This document shows, piece after piece, positions 33,640-44,232 of a stretch of DNA of 64,000 nucleotides; the stretch's first letter is position 1; the number at the start of each line of letters is the position of its first letter. The notes under the pieces were generated by a model. It searched no databases and was not told the DNA's origin. It saw only the letters and a program-made list of their open reading frames with translations. Source of the DNA: Euglena gracilis (Eukaryota; Euglenida; Euglenophyceae; Euglenales); the NCBI GenBank assembly GCA_039621445.1, contig CP154955.1, forward strand, positions 10,094,241 to 10,158,240, read 5' to 3'. A program made the position numbers and the translations under genes.

Positions 33640-33899
33640 AGGGGGGTTCCGACCCACTCCCCCTCCGGGGAGCGGGGAGGCGGGGGGTGGGTGGATCCGG
33701 GCCGGACCCCCTCCCCAGGGTCCCCGCACCGGAGGCGCCGGGTATACCTTTTCGGTGGAAGCGCCGAAAATTTTTGAAAATTGCCTTTAACGGGCCCGAT
33801 TTTGGGGGTCCCCCCCCCCGGGGGGGGAGGTCCCGCGCCACTCTGGGTGGGTGTGGGGGACCCCCCCCCCCGGGGGGGGGTCTTAAAAAGAAGCCTGGG
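33640..33899. mobile_element. Truncated hAT-like MITE, family CAGGCTTC
   Basis: The right end CTTAAAAAGAAGCCTG is intact at 33884-33899, and the interior (GGGTATACCTTTTCGG, TTGCCTTTAACGGGCCCGAT) matches 28185-28458. The left end is not recognisable. It ends 58 bases before exon 9. Confidence 0.75.
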
Positions 33900-33957
33900 G
33901 GGAGGGGTGGTCGGACCCAAGGTGCCTGCCAATACCTCTCCTGCTGTTCCCCAACAG

Positions 33958-34184
33958 GAATTGACAGCAACATCGCCTACCAGCTCTGCGTGGGGTTGCG
34001 GTTCTCGGCGCGCGAGCGACACCGCACGTATGTCATGGCGCAGGCCTCCATCGCCCCAGAGCTGTTCGATGTCTTCGACGACCTGACGCTGATGTCCGGC
34101 GGGCGCGTCGTGTACCAGGGGCCGCGCAGTCAGGTGGTGGAGTACTTCCAGAGCCTCGGCTTCCGGCCATGGTGCGGCAAACAT
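33958..34184 (+). CDS. Gene 2, exon 9: D-loop to end of nucleotide-binding domain 1
   Basis: Acceptor CAG at 33955-33957. The frame reads GIDSNIAYQLCVGLRF, then TYVMAQASIAPELFDVFDDL, TLMSGGRVVYQGPRSQVVEY and FQSLGFRP. It covers the D-loop (GLDS), the switch region (Gln in place of His, as in the PDR pattern LLQPAPE), DxVxLLxxGxxVYxGP and the FxxxGF motif. It is the clearest exon of the window. Phase with exon 8 fits (A plus GA, Arg). The end is uncertain: GT at 34185 (phase 0), 34191 (phase 0) or 34172. Confidence 0.93.
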
Positions 34185-34543
34185 GTGTGGGTACCCAGAT
34201 GGGGATTTCCCTCTATTTTGGGCACACGGCCGAAAATTGAAAACAGTTGAACCCTAAAATGGACCATCCATCCCCCTTTTGGACCATTGTCCTCACCCCA
34301 GTCATCACAGTCTCGACCTGCAGGTCTGGGCATGGCAAAGACCCCTCCCCCTGCGACATAGGTTGCAAGCGCCTTGTCAGTGTTGCAGCATGCAGGCCAC
34401 AATACAGCAAAGTGTTGCCTTTTTTTGCATTTTTTTTCCAATAAAGTTGTATCACGTAATCGGAATATCCTTACGAGATCAATTTGTTGTCACCATGAAT
34501 TGTTATTATTATTCATCATCCGTGTTAATTATCATCGATATTA

Positions 34544-34950
34544 CCCCCCCCCCTATGTCCAACGACCCCCCTATGTCCAATGACCACCCCCCCCGGTCAG
34601 AGGACACCTTTTCGGAGGTTTGACCAAATTTTTGGTCCCGGCGCAAAGCGCCGGGACGAAAAATTTTTGCCCAAAAATTGGCCAAAAATTTGGCCAAAAT
34701 GCCATTTTTGACACTTTTTGGACAAAAATTTGTCAAAATTGCCCAAAATTTTCGGCGCGAAGCGCTGGAAGGGAAAATTTGGCATTTTTGGGTGGGTAGG
34801 GACCCGGGTACCCACCAACTTTCTTTTGACCCCATGTCCAACGACCACCCCCCCGGTCAGAGGACACCTTTTTGGTCACTACCCTATGTCCAACGACCAC
34901 CCCCCCGGTCAGAGGACAGAGGTTACCGGTCATTGGACATAGGGGGGGGG
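34544..34950. mobile_element. TA-flanked TIR element, copy 2 (complete)
   Basis: C-run plus TATGTCCAACGACC at the left and CATTGGACATA plus G-run at the right, with TA at both borders (34542-34543 and 34951-34952). The interior matches copy 1 over its length, including GGCGCAAAGCGCCGG, GGCGCGAAGCGCTGG and duplicated GTCAGAGGACA units. It inserted in the intron between exons 9 and 10. Confidence 0.85.
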
Positions 34951-35010
34951 TAGATTGCATCGTGTAACAGCAGCAGGAGGGGGGGGGTGCGAACTGTCAC
35001 GTCCCCACAG

Positions 35011-35152
35011 CTCTGGGCGCACTCATGTCACCAGTGCCCCGCCGGGATGCACGCCGCAGACTTCGTCCAGGACTTGCTGCAGCCCGCAGGGCTGGCCAAG
35101 TACCGCGCCGCCCATGCCCCGAACCCGAACCCGGATTTGGCGCAGCTGTGGC
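35011..35152 (+). CDS. Gene 2, exon 10: C-terminal part of domain 1, ADF motif
   Basis: Acceptor CACAG at 35006-35010 (or CCAG at 35031-35034). The frame reads CPAGMHAADFVQDLLQPAG, then KYRAAHAPNPNPDLAQLWR. CPxxxxxADF(L/V)Q is a strong PDR marker directly after the FxxxGF motif of exon 9. The donor GT at 35153 leaves one base. The region is charged and Pro-rich, as in family members linking the nucleotide-binding domain to membrane domain 1. Confidence 0.82.
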
Positions 35153-35246
35153 GTTTGTGCACCTGCTGACACCGACCCCCTTTCCCAGTCAACACAACGA
35201 TTGCCACTCCTCTGGGTCTGGCTTTTCACCCGAACAAGATGCAGAG

Positions 35247-35645
35247 CTATCTATTGCTCAAGGGTTTGCACCCGGGGGGGGTGGTGGGGGGCTGGACTGC
35301 AGCCAGTCCAATCTGGCTAGTGGAAATCCTAGCAGACGCCCCCCCGGGGGGGTAATTGTAACTATATTTCCAGTGACCGGCGCGAAGTGCCCTAAATTTT
35401 TTGGACCCCAAAACTGGCCAAAAATGCCCCTTTTTGGCCATCTTTGGGATTTTTCGGAACAAAATCAGCCAAAAACACATTAAAAAAAACCTCATTTCCA
35501 CCTCAGCGCACAGGACTAGAGAAGATTTTTTCCCAGTCGGGGGGACCCTGGGTAGGAGGAGGTCCAGCTAGTCCATTTTTTTCCAGTGCCTAACAAAATG
35601 ACTAGTCAATGCCCCCCCCCCCCAGGGTCCTTAAGCAATGCCCTG
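35247..35645. mobile_element. hAT-like MITE, diverged family CAGGGAATTTC, 399 bp
   Basis: The right end CTTAAGCAATGCCCTG and left end CTATCTATTGCTCAAG are imperfect inverted repeats. The flanks ATGCAGAG (35239-35246) and CTGCAGAG (35646-35653) agree in 7 of 8 bases. The interior has CTAGTGGAAATCCTAGCAG and C/G tracts. Confidence 0.75.
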
Positions 35646-36200
35646 CTGCAGAGCTGTGATGAATTGCAGCGTCCCTGTTTCTGGCAAAGTGTCAACATAT
35701 GAGGTTGTCAGTTTAATGAGCACTCTCGGAATGTCATTCCACAGAGGTGGTCCTAATGCTCCAGTGGTGTTCACTCCGACATCATTCTATTTTCTTTCAT
35801 CATGGCAACACCTGAAATCATGCACCTATTGACTTTGGAATCCATGGTAGTTTTCACCCTTTCGAGCCCTATGAAATCCTACCTGGATAATGTTGTGAGG
35901 CCTTTGAGTGAGCTCTAAAAAGATGCTTCCAATAGTACCGACAAATTCTTCGCTTGAAAGTTTGAAGCGGCGGAAATAATCAGCAACTGTGTTCTGTTGT
36001 GAGGAAATCACGCTTTGGGGAAGACTCAGGAGCGCATTTCAAGTATCTCATATTTTTTAAATTGTAAGAAACATCGCCCTCTCCTCAAAGTCACAATGGC
36101 GAATGGTGCAAGGGTTCGGCATGCCAAAAAGTCTTTAGGCTCCTACCGCTCCGTGTGAAGCGTAGCGCAAGGGACGACTCGATCGCAACCCTACCCCTGT
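35646..36200 (+). other. Gene 2 intron segment, nothing recognised
   Basis: AT-richer sequence with short frames on both strands but no recognised domain or repeat. Confidence 0.4.
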
Positions 36201-36211
36201 GCCCAAAACTA

Positions 36212-36437
36212 CCCCCCCCCTATGTACAACGACCCCCCTATGTCCAATGACCACCCCCCGGTCAGAGGACACCTTTTCGGAGGTTTGACCAAATTTTTGG
36301 TCCCGGCGGCGTGAAGCGCCGGGACGAAAAGTTTTGCCCAAAAATTGGCCAAAAATTTGGCCAAAATGCCATTTTTGACACTTTTTGGACAAAAATTTGT
36401 CAAAATTGCCCAAAATTTTCGGCGCAAAGCGCCGGAA
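36212..36437. mobile_element. TA-flanked TIR element, copy 3 (right half lost)
   Basis: The left end (TA at 36210-36211, C-run, TATGTACAACGACC) and the first 220 bases match copies 1, 2 and 4. The match stops at GGCGCAAAGCGCCGGAA, a border inside the palindromic module. Confidence 0.8.
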
Positions 36438-36600
36438 CCCCCATTGGGGTGCGTTGAAGAAAGTGGACCCCCTCTCCATAAACCACTGGGACCCACCCCC
36501 CTGCCTGTTCCCTGTGCGGCTTGCCTACCACCACCCTCATCGGGGAGGGGGGGCGTTTGTGGGTCGGCCTTGTGGCTGTGAATCCCCCCCTCCCCAACAG

Positions 36601-36693
36601 CACGGAGCAGATGCACAGAGGCAGTCCAGTGCCCTGTGCCACGAGCGCGCCGCGGAGGACATCGAGCTCAGCAAGGAGTCCGCAGGAGAGCCC
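36601..36693 (+). CDS. Gene 2, candidate exon 11: link between domain 1 and membrane domain 1
   Basis: After CCCAACAG at 36593-36600 one frame reads HGADAQRQSSALCHERAAED and then IELSKESAGEPRPF. It is hydrophilic and fits the variable segment that precedes membrane domain 1 in PDR proteins (ELSxPxD-like). Phase does not match exon 10 directly, so a small exon may be missing or the frame may be wrong. The 3' end is not determined. Confidence 0.45.
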
Positions 36694-36799
36694 AGGCCAT
36701 TCTTTCCCCTCATGCGGCATTTGCCCTCCCCCACGTTGTGTTACGTTGTGGTATGTGCTGCTCCGTGCTGAGCTGTGGGTTGTGTGTTGTGTTGTGCCC

Positions 36800-36847
36800 T
36801 AAAAAAAAAAAAAAAAAAAAAAAAAAACAAAAAAACAAAAAAAAAAA

Positions 36848-36883
<36 letters not shown>
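36800..36883. repeat. Poly-A tract with AAAC interruptions
   Basis: About 84 bases of A on the + strand broken by single C residues. It resembles a retroposed tail, but no retroelement is seen upstream. Confidence 0.9.
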
Positions 36884-36886
<3 letters not shown>

Positions 36887-37236
36887 CCCTGTGTTGTGTT
36901 TTTTAATGCTCTGCTTTCACTTGCATTCTTGCGATACTTCATGTTGTGACGTGTTGTTTGTTGGCTGCATGTTGACTTGCGTGTTGTTGTGTTTTTTTGC
37001 CTTTTCTTTTCGGCAATGTTGTTGTCGCAAAATGAATCCAATTTGTTCCATGGCTGACACACATTTCACTGAAGGAGGGGGGGATTTTATTTCAATGCGG
37101 CTGCTGATGCTGCTGCTCTTGTTCGTTGTGGTCTCTCAGAAAACGTCAAAGTTCTACTCAAAGGCAGATTGTTGCCCAAGTGGAAGTCGCCACTGGCCCC
37201 ACTTGCGCAGGGGAAGGTATTGGGGAAGTTTCAGAG

Positions 37237-37277
<41 letters not shown>

Positions 37278-37329
37278 GCTGTTGTGGTTGTGGTTGTTGC
37301 TGTTGTTGTTGTTGTTTCTGTTGTTGTTG

Positions 37330-37367
<38 letters not shown>

Positions 37368-37391
37368 CGCTGCTGCTGCTGCTGCTGCTGC

Positions 37392-37427
<36 letters not shown>

Positions 37428-37448
37428 GGTTGTTGTTGTGGGTTGTGT
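37237..37448. repeat. (TTG)n/(CTG)n trinucleotide array
   Basis: TTG repeats, then CTG repeats (37335-37393), then TTG again. CTG runs of this length can form hairpins. The minus-strand Gln/Thr/Asn/Ala runs are artefacts. Confidence 0.95.
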
Positions 37449-40315
37449 GAGTGGTGGTTGAGTGATGTTGGTGTGTGGTTGTGGGTGGTTGTGAGTTGTG
37501 TTTTGTTGAGGGTGGTGGTGGGTGGGGTGAGGTGTGTTGTGGTGTGTGGGGGGTGGTGGTGGTGGGTGGGGGGTTGGGGTGGGGGTGGGGTGGGGGGTGG
37601 TGGGGGTGGGGGGGGGTGGGGGGTGTGGGTGGTGGGGGTGGTGGTGGTGGTGGTGGTGGGTGGGTGGGGGTGGTGGTGGGTGGGGGTGGGTGGGGGGGGG
37701 GGGGTGGGGGTGGTGGGGGTGGTGGTGTTGGTGGTGGGGTTGGTGGTGGGGGTGGTGGTGGTGGTAGTGGTGGTGGTGGGTGGTGGGTGGGGGGTGGGGG
37801 GTGGTGGGTGGTGGGTGGGGGGTGTTGTGGGTGGTGGGGGTGGTGGTGGTGGGGAGTGGGTGGTGGGGTGCGGGGGTGGGTGGTGGGGGGTGGGCGGTGG
37901 GTGGTGGGATGGGGGTGAGGGGGTGGGGGGGTGAGTGAGTTGGTGGGTGGTGAGTGGTGGTGGGGTTGTGAGGTGGTGGGTGGTGGGGGGTGGGTGGTGG
38001 GTGGTGGTGGGGGGGGGGGTGTGGTTGGTGTTGGTGGGGGGTGGGGGGGGGTGGTGGGGGTTGGTGGGGGTGGTGGTGTGGGTGGGTGGGTGTTGGTGGT
38101 GGGGGTGTGGGGGGTGGGGGGGAGGGGGGGTGGGGTGGGGGGGGGTGGGGGGTGGTGGGGGTTGTGGGGTGGGGTGGTGGGGGGTGGGGTGGGGTGGTGG
38201 GTGGGTGGGGGGGGGTTGGGGGTTGTGGTGGGTGGGGGGGGGTGGGGGGGGGGGGGGGGGGGGGGTGTGGGTGGGGGGTGGGTTTGGGGGTGGGGGGGGT
38301 GGGGGTGTGGTGGGTGGGGGTGGGGGTGGGGGGGGTGGGGGTGGGGGTGGGGGGGTGGGGGGTGGGTGGGGGGTGGGGGGGTGGTGGTGGTGGGGGGTGT
38401 GTGGTGAGTGGGTGGGGGTGTGTGGTTGGGTGTGGTGGGGGTGGTTGGGTTGTGTGCGTGGTGCGTGGTGGGGAGTGGTGTGTGTTGGTGTGGGAGTGTG
38501 TGGTGGGGGGTGGTGTGTGTTGGGGGTGTGTGGTGGGGTGTTGGGAGTGGTGAGTTGTGGTGGTGTGGGTGGTGAGTGGGGTGGTGTGGGTGTTGTGGGG
38601 GGTGTGTGAGTGGTGTGTGAGCGTTGTGTGGTGCGTGTTGGTGGGGTTGGTGTGTGGTGGTGGTGGTGTGTGGTGGGGGGGGTGGGGGTGGGGTGGTGAG
38701 TGGTGGTGGGTGTGGGGGGGTGGTGGTGTGTGAGTGGTTGGTGAGTGGTGGTGGTGTGAGGGGGGGGTGGGGGGGTGTGGGGTGGGGGGGGTGGGGGTGG
38801 GGTGGTGTGTGGGTGTGGGGGTGGGGGGTGGGGGGTGGGTGGGGGGTGTGGTGGTGGTGTGGGTGGGGGGGGGGGTGGGGGGTTGGGGGTGGGTGTGTGG
38901 GGTGGGGGGTGTGGTGGGGGGGTGGGGTGGGGTGGTGGGGGTGGGGGGGGTGGTGTGGGGGGGGGGGGGGTGGTGGGGGGGGGGGGTGGGGTGCGTGTGG
39001 GGGGGGGTGTGGGGGGGGGGGTGGTGGGGGTTGGGGGTGGGGGGTGGTGGAGTGTGGGGGGGGGTGTTTGGGAGGGGGGGTGTGGGGGGGTGGGTGGGGT
39101 GGGGGGTGGGGGTGGTGGGGGGGGGTGGGTGGGGAGTGGGGGGGTGGGGGGGGGGTGGTGTGGTGGGGGGGGGGGTGGTGGGGGGGGTGGTGGGGTGGGG
39201 GGGGGGGGTGGGGGGGGTGGTGGGGGGGTGGGGGGTGTGGCGGTGGGGGGGGGGGGTGATGGGGGGGGGTGGGGGAGTGGTGGGGGGGGGGGGGGGGGGT
39301 GAGGGGGGTGGGGGGTGGGGGGGTGGGGGGGGGGGGTGGGGGTGGGGTGGGGTGGGGGGGGTGGGGGTGAGGGTGGGGGGGGGGTGGGGGGGTGGGGGGG
39401 GGGTGAGTGGGGGGGGGGTGTGGGGGGTGGGTGGGTGGGGGGGGAGGGTGGGGGGGTGGGGGTGGTGGGGGGGTGGGAGGGGTGGGGGGGTGAGTGGTGT
39501 GGGTGGGGGGGGTGGTGAGTGGGGTGTGGGGTGGTGGGGTGAGTGGTGGGGTGGTGGGGTTGGGGGGGGGTGGAGTGTGTGAGTGGGGTGGTGGGGGAGT
39601 GGGGTGGGGGTGGGGGGGGGGGGTGGTGGTGGTGGTGGGTGGGGTGGGGGGGGTGGTGGGGGGGGGGGGGGGGGGGGGGGGTGGGGGGTGAGTGGGGGGT
39701 GTGGGTGGCGGTGGGGGGGGGTGAGTGAGTGGGGGGGTGGGAAGTGGTGGGGTGGGGGGGCGTGGGGTGAGTGGGGTGAGGGGGGTGAGTGGGGGGGGTG
39801 TGAGTGGTGTGTGTGGTGAGTGGTGGTGGGTGGGGTGAGTGAGTGGGGGGGGGGTGGTGGTGAGTGGTGGTGGGGTGGAGTGGGGTGGTGGTGAGGGGAG
39901 TGGGGGGTGGTGGGAGTGGTGGTGGTGAGGTGGGGGGGGGTGGTGGGGTTGAGTGGGGGTGGTGAGTGTGGGGGTGGTGAGGGGGTGGGGGGTGGTGGTG
40001 GGGGGTGGGGTGAGGGGGGGTGCGTTGGTGGGGGGGGGGTGAGGGGTGGCGTGGGGGGGGGGGGGAGTGGTGGGGGGGGGGGGGTGGTGGGGGGGGGGTG
40101 GGGGTGGGGCTGGTGGTGGAGTAGGGGGGGAGAGTGGGGGCGGGGTGGGGGAGGGGGGTGGGGTGGGGGGGGGTGGGGGGGGGGGTGGGGGGGGGGGGGG
40201 TGAGTGGGGGGGGGGGTGAGTGGGGGGTGAGTGGGGGGGGGGGGGGAGGGGGGAGGGGGGGGGGGGGGGTGGGTGGGGGGGGGGGGGGGGGGTGTGGGGG
40301 GGGGGGGGGGGGAGT

Positions 40316-40396
<81 letters not shown>

Positions 40397-40420
40397 GAGG
40401 GGGGGGGGGGGGGGGGGGGT

Positions 40421-40493
<73 letters not shown>

Positions 40494-40497
40494 GGGT

Positions 40498-40591
<94 letters not shown>

Positions 40592-40880
40592 GGGTGGGGG
40601 GGTGGTGGGGGGGAGGGGGGGGTGGGGGGGGGGTGAGTGGGGTGGTGGGGGAGGGGTGGTGGTGGGGGGGGGGGTGGGGGTGGGGGGGTGGGGGGGGGGT
40701 GGGGGGTGGGGGGGGGGGGTGGGGGTGAGGTGGGGTGGGGGGGGGGTGGGGGTGAGGGGTGGGGGGGGGGGGAGTGGTGGGGGTGCGTGTGTGAGTGGGT
40801 GTGTGAGTGTGTGGTGGGGGGTGGGTAGTTGGTGGGGAGGGTGGTGCGTGGGGTGAGTGGGGGGGTGCGTTGTTGTGGTG
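37449..40880. repeat. G/T satellite with extreme G tracts
   Basis: About 3.4 kb with almost no A or C on the + strand. It begins as GGTGGTGGG units and becomes progressively purer G. Uninterrupted G runs include 40316-40360 (45), 40421-40492 (72) and 40498-40555 (58). It lies on the coding strand of the gene 2 intron, so the pre-mRNA would be G/U-only here and prone to form quadruplexes. The proline/histidine frames of nearly 3000 codons on the minus strand are artefacts. Confidence 0.95.
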
Positions 40881-43683
40881 GTGGTGGGGTGAGTGGGGGG
40901 GTGGGGTGAGTGGTTGGTGGTGGGGGGGGGGTGGTGTGAGGGTGGGTGAGTGTGGTGTGTGGTGGTGAGTGTGGTGGTGGTGAGTGTGTGGTTGGTGGTG
41001 GTGGTGAGTGGGTGGTGAGTTGTGGTGAGTGTGAGTGGTGGTGCGTGAGTGGTGGTGGTGAGTGTGGTGGTGGTGAGTGTGGTGGTGGTGAGTGGTGGTG
41101 TTGAGTGTGTGGTGGTGAGTGGTGAGTTGAGTGGGTTGGTGTGTGAGTGTGGTGTGGTTGTGAGTGGTGGTGTGTGAGTGGTGGTGTGTGAGTGGTGGTG
41201 GTGTTGAGTGTGTTGAGTGGTGTGAGTGGGTGGTGGTGTTGAGTGTGGTGGTGGAGTGGTGTGGTGTTGAGTGAGGGTGTGTGGTGTGTGAGTGTGTGAG
41301 TGGGTGGTGTGTGAGTGGTGTTGGTTGTGTTGTGAGTGTGGTGTTTTTGGTGTGTGCGTGTGTGAGTGGTGAGTGTTGAGTGTGGTGAGTGGGTGGTGGT
41401 GTTGGTGAGTGGGTGAGTGAGTGGTGAGTGTGGTGAGTGGTGAGTGGTGTGTGGTGAGTGGTGGTTGAGTGGTGAGTGGTGAGTGCGTGTGAGTGTGGTG
41501 AGTGGTGAGTGTGGTGAGTGTGTGAGTGTGGTGTGAGTGGTTGAGTGTGGTGGTGAGTGGTGAGTGGTGGTGAGTGTGTGAGTGGTGGTGAGTGGTGAGT
41601 GTGGTGAGTGTGTGAGTGGTGAGTGGTGTGTGTGAGTGTGGGTGGTAGTGGTTGAGTGTGGTGGTGAGTGGTGAGTGTGGTGAGTGGTGAGTGTGGTGGT
41701 GTGGTGAGTGGTGGTGTGTAGTGGTGTGGTGGTGTTGGTGGTGAGTGGTGGTGGGTGAGTAGTGGTGTGAGTGTGTGGTGGTAGTGGTGAGTGTGGTGGT
41801 AGTGGTGAGTGGTGGGTGTGAGTGGTGCGTGGTTTGTGTGGTGGTGAGTGTGGTGGTGTGTGAGTGGTGGCGTTGTGAGTGGTGTGGTGGGTGAGTGGTG
41901 AGTGTGGTGAGTGTGTGAGTGGTGGTGAGTGGTGTGGTGGTGTGAGTGGGGTGAGTGGTGAGTGAGTGGTGAGTGGTGGTGTGTGTGTGTGAGTGTGTGA
42001 GTGTGTGAGTGGTGTTGTGGGTGGGGTGAGTGGTGCGTGGTGGTGAGTGTGGGTGGTGGTGAGTGGTGTGGTTGTGGTGAGTGGTGAGTGTGTGGGTGGT
42101 GAGTGTGGAGGGTGGTGAGTGGTGGTGGGGTGGTGAGTGGGAGTGGTGTGGGTGAGTGGTGCGTGGTGGTGAGTGGTGCGTGAGTGTGGTGAGTGTGTGC
42201 GTGTGGGAGTTGTGTGAGTGGTGGTGAGTGGTTGAGTGTGGTTGAGTGGTGAGTGTGGTGCGTGGTGAGTGGTTGAGTGTGTGAGTGTGGTGAGTGGTGC
42301 GTGTGGGTGAGTGGTGAGTGTGGTGAGTGGTGAGTGGTGGGGTGTGAGTGGTGGGTGAGTGTGTGAGTGGTGGTGCGTGTGTGAGTGTGGTGAGTGGTGG
42401 TGAGTGGTGTGGTGGTGAGTGTGTGTGAGTGGTGGTGGTGGTGTGGTTGAGTGTGGTGAGTGGTGGTGGTGGTGCGTGGTGGTTGGGGTGTGGTGAGTGG
42501 TGGTGAGTGTGTGAGTGGTGGTGAGTGGGTGAGTGTGGTGAGTGGTGTGGTGGTGGTGGTGGTGTGGTGAGTGTGGTGAGTGGTGAGTTGGTGGTGAGTG
42601 GTGAGTGGTGGTGAGTTGGTGAGTGTGGGTTGAGTGGTGGTGAGTGGTGAGGTTGGTGGTGAGTGTGTGAGTGGTGGTGAGTGGTGGTGAGTGGTGCGTG
42701 GGTGAGTGGTGGTGCGTGGTGAGTGGTGGTGCGTGGTGTTGGTGGTGAGTGGTGAGTGGTTGGTGTGGTGGTGAGTGTGTGAGTGGTGGTGAGTGGTGGT
42801 CGTGGGTGAGTGGTGGTGAGTGGTGAGTGGTGGTGAGTGTGAGGGTGGTGAGTGGTGAGTGTGTGGTGTGGTGAGTGTGGTGAGGTGGGAGTGGGTGAGT
42901 GTGGTGAGTGTGTGAGTGGTGGTGAGTGTGGTGGTGGTGGTGGTGAGTGGTGGTGAGTGGTGAGTGTGGTGAGTGGGTGGTGTGTGGTGAGTGGTGAGTG
43001 GTGAGTGGTGGTGAGTGGTGGTTGAGTGGTGGTGAGTGGTGGGTGAGTGGTGGTGGTGGTGGGTGAGTGGTGGTGAGTGGTGGTGGTGGTGGTGAGTGGG
43101 GTGAGTGTGGTGAGTGGTGGTGAGTGTGGTGAGTGGGGTGTGGTGAGTGGTGGTGAGTGGTGGTGTGTGGTGAGTGGTGGTGTGTGGTGAGTGTGGTGAG
43201 TGGTGGGGTTGGTGGTGAGTGGTGGTGGTGGTGGTGAGTGTGGTGAGTGTGGTGAGTGGTGGTGAGTGGTGGGGTGGTGGGGAGTGGTGGTTGAGTGGTG
43301 GTGGGGTGGTGAGTGGGTGGTGAGTGGTGGTGGGTGGTGAGTGGGTGGTGAGTGGTTGTGGGGTGGTGAGTGGTGGGAGTGGGTGGTGGTGGTGGTGTGT
43401 GTGGTGGTGGTGTGTGTGGTGGTGGTGGGAGTGGTGGGGGTGTGAGTGGTGGTGTGTGAGTGGTGGTGGTAGTGGGTGGTGGTGGGTGGTGGGGTGGTGG
43501 TGGTGGTGAGTGGGGGTGGTGGTGAGTGGGTGGTGGTGGTGGGAGTGGGAGTGGTGGTGTGGTGAGTGGTGGTGGGGTGGTTGAGTGGGTGGTGTGAGTG
43601 GTGGTGGTAGTGGTGTGGGGTTGTGAGTGTGGTGGTAGTGGTGGTGGTTGGTGTGGTGGTGTGGTAGTGAGTGGTGGGGGTGG
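40881..43683. repeat. GTGAGTGGTG-type G/T satellite
   Basis: Continues the satellite with units GTGAGTGGTGGTGAGTG and occasional GTGCGTGG. Each GTGAGT is a perfect consensus splice donor, so this intron contains well over a hundred donor-like sequences. Confidence 0.92.
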
Positions 43684-44232
43684 TGTGTGTGTGGTGTGTG
43701 GTGTGTGTGGTGGTGGTGTGTGTGGTGGTGGTGTGTGTGGTGGTGGTGTGTGTGGTGGTGGTGTGGGTGGTGGTGGTGTGTGTGGTGGTGGTGGGGGTGG
43801 TGGTGGTGTGTGTGGTGGTGGTGGTGTGTGTGGGGGTGGTGGGTGTGGTGGTGGTGTGAGTGGGGTGGTTGTGAGTGGTGGTGGTGTGAGTGGTGGTGGT
43901 AGTGGGAGGGGGGGGGGGGTGGGTGGTGGAGTGCGTGTGGTGGTAGTGTGGTGGTGGAGTGAGTGGTGGTGGTGTGAGTGGTGGTGGTAGTGAGTGTGGT
44001 GGTGTGTGTGGTGGTGGTGTGTGTGGTGGTGGTGTGTGTGGTGGTGGTGTGTGTGGTGGTGGTGTGTGTGGTGGTGGTGTGTGTGGTGGTGGTGTGTGTG
44101 GTGGTGGTAGTGGAGTGGTGGTGGTGTGCGTGGTGTGGTGGGGTGTGGTGGTGTGTGTGGTGGTGGTGTGTGTGGTGGTGGTGTGTGTGGTGGTGGTGTG
44201 TGTGGTGGTGGTGTGTGTGGTGGTGGTCGTGG
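43684..44232. repeat. 15-bp minisatellite GTGGTGGTGTGTGTG
   Basis: Tandem 15-base units in two runs (43690-43850 and 43995-44228), separated by GTGAGTGGTGGTGGTAG sequence. Confidence 0.92.

Noticed and set aside
33575-33907. GGGGGAGG as target duplication of the truncated element ending at 33899
   Set aside because: The left terminal repeat is not recognisable there, and G-rich octamers are expected by chance in this sequence.
36800-36883. Poly-A tract as the tail of a retroelement
   Set aside because: No reverse transcriptase, promoter-like element or target duplication was found around it.
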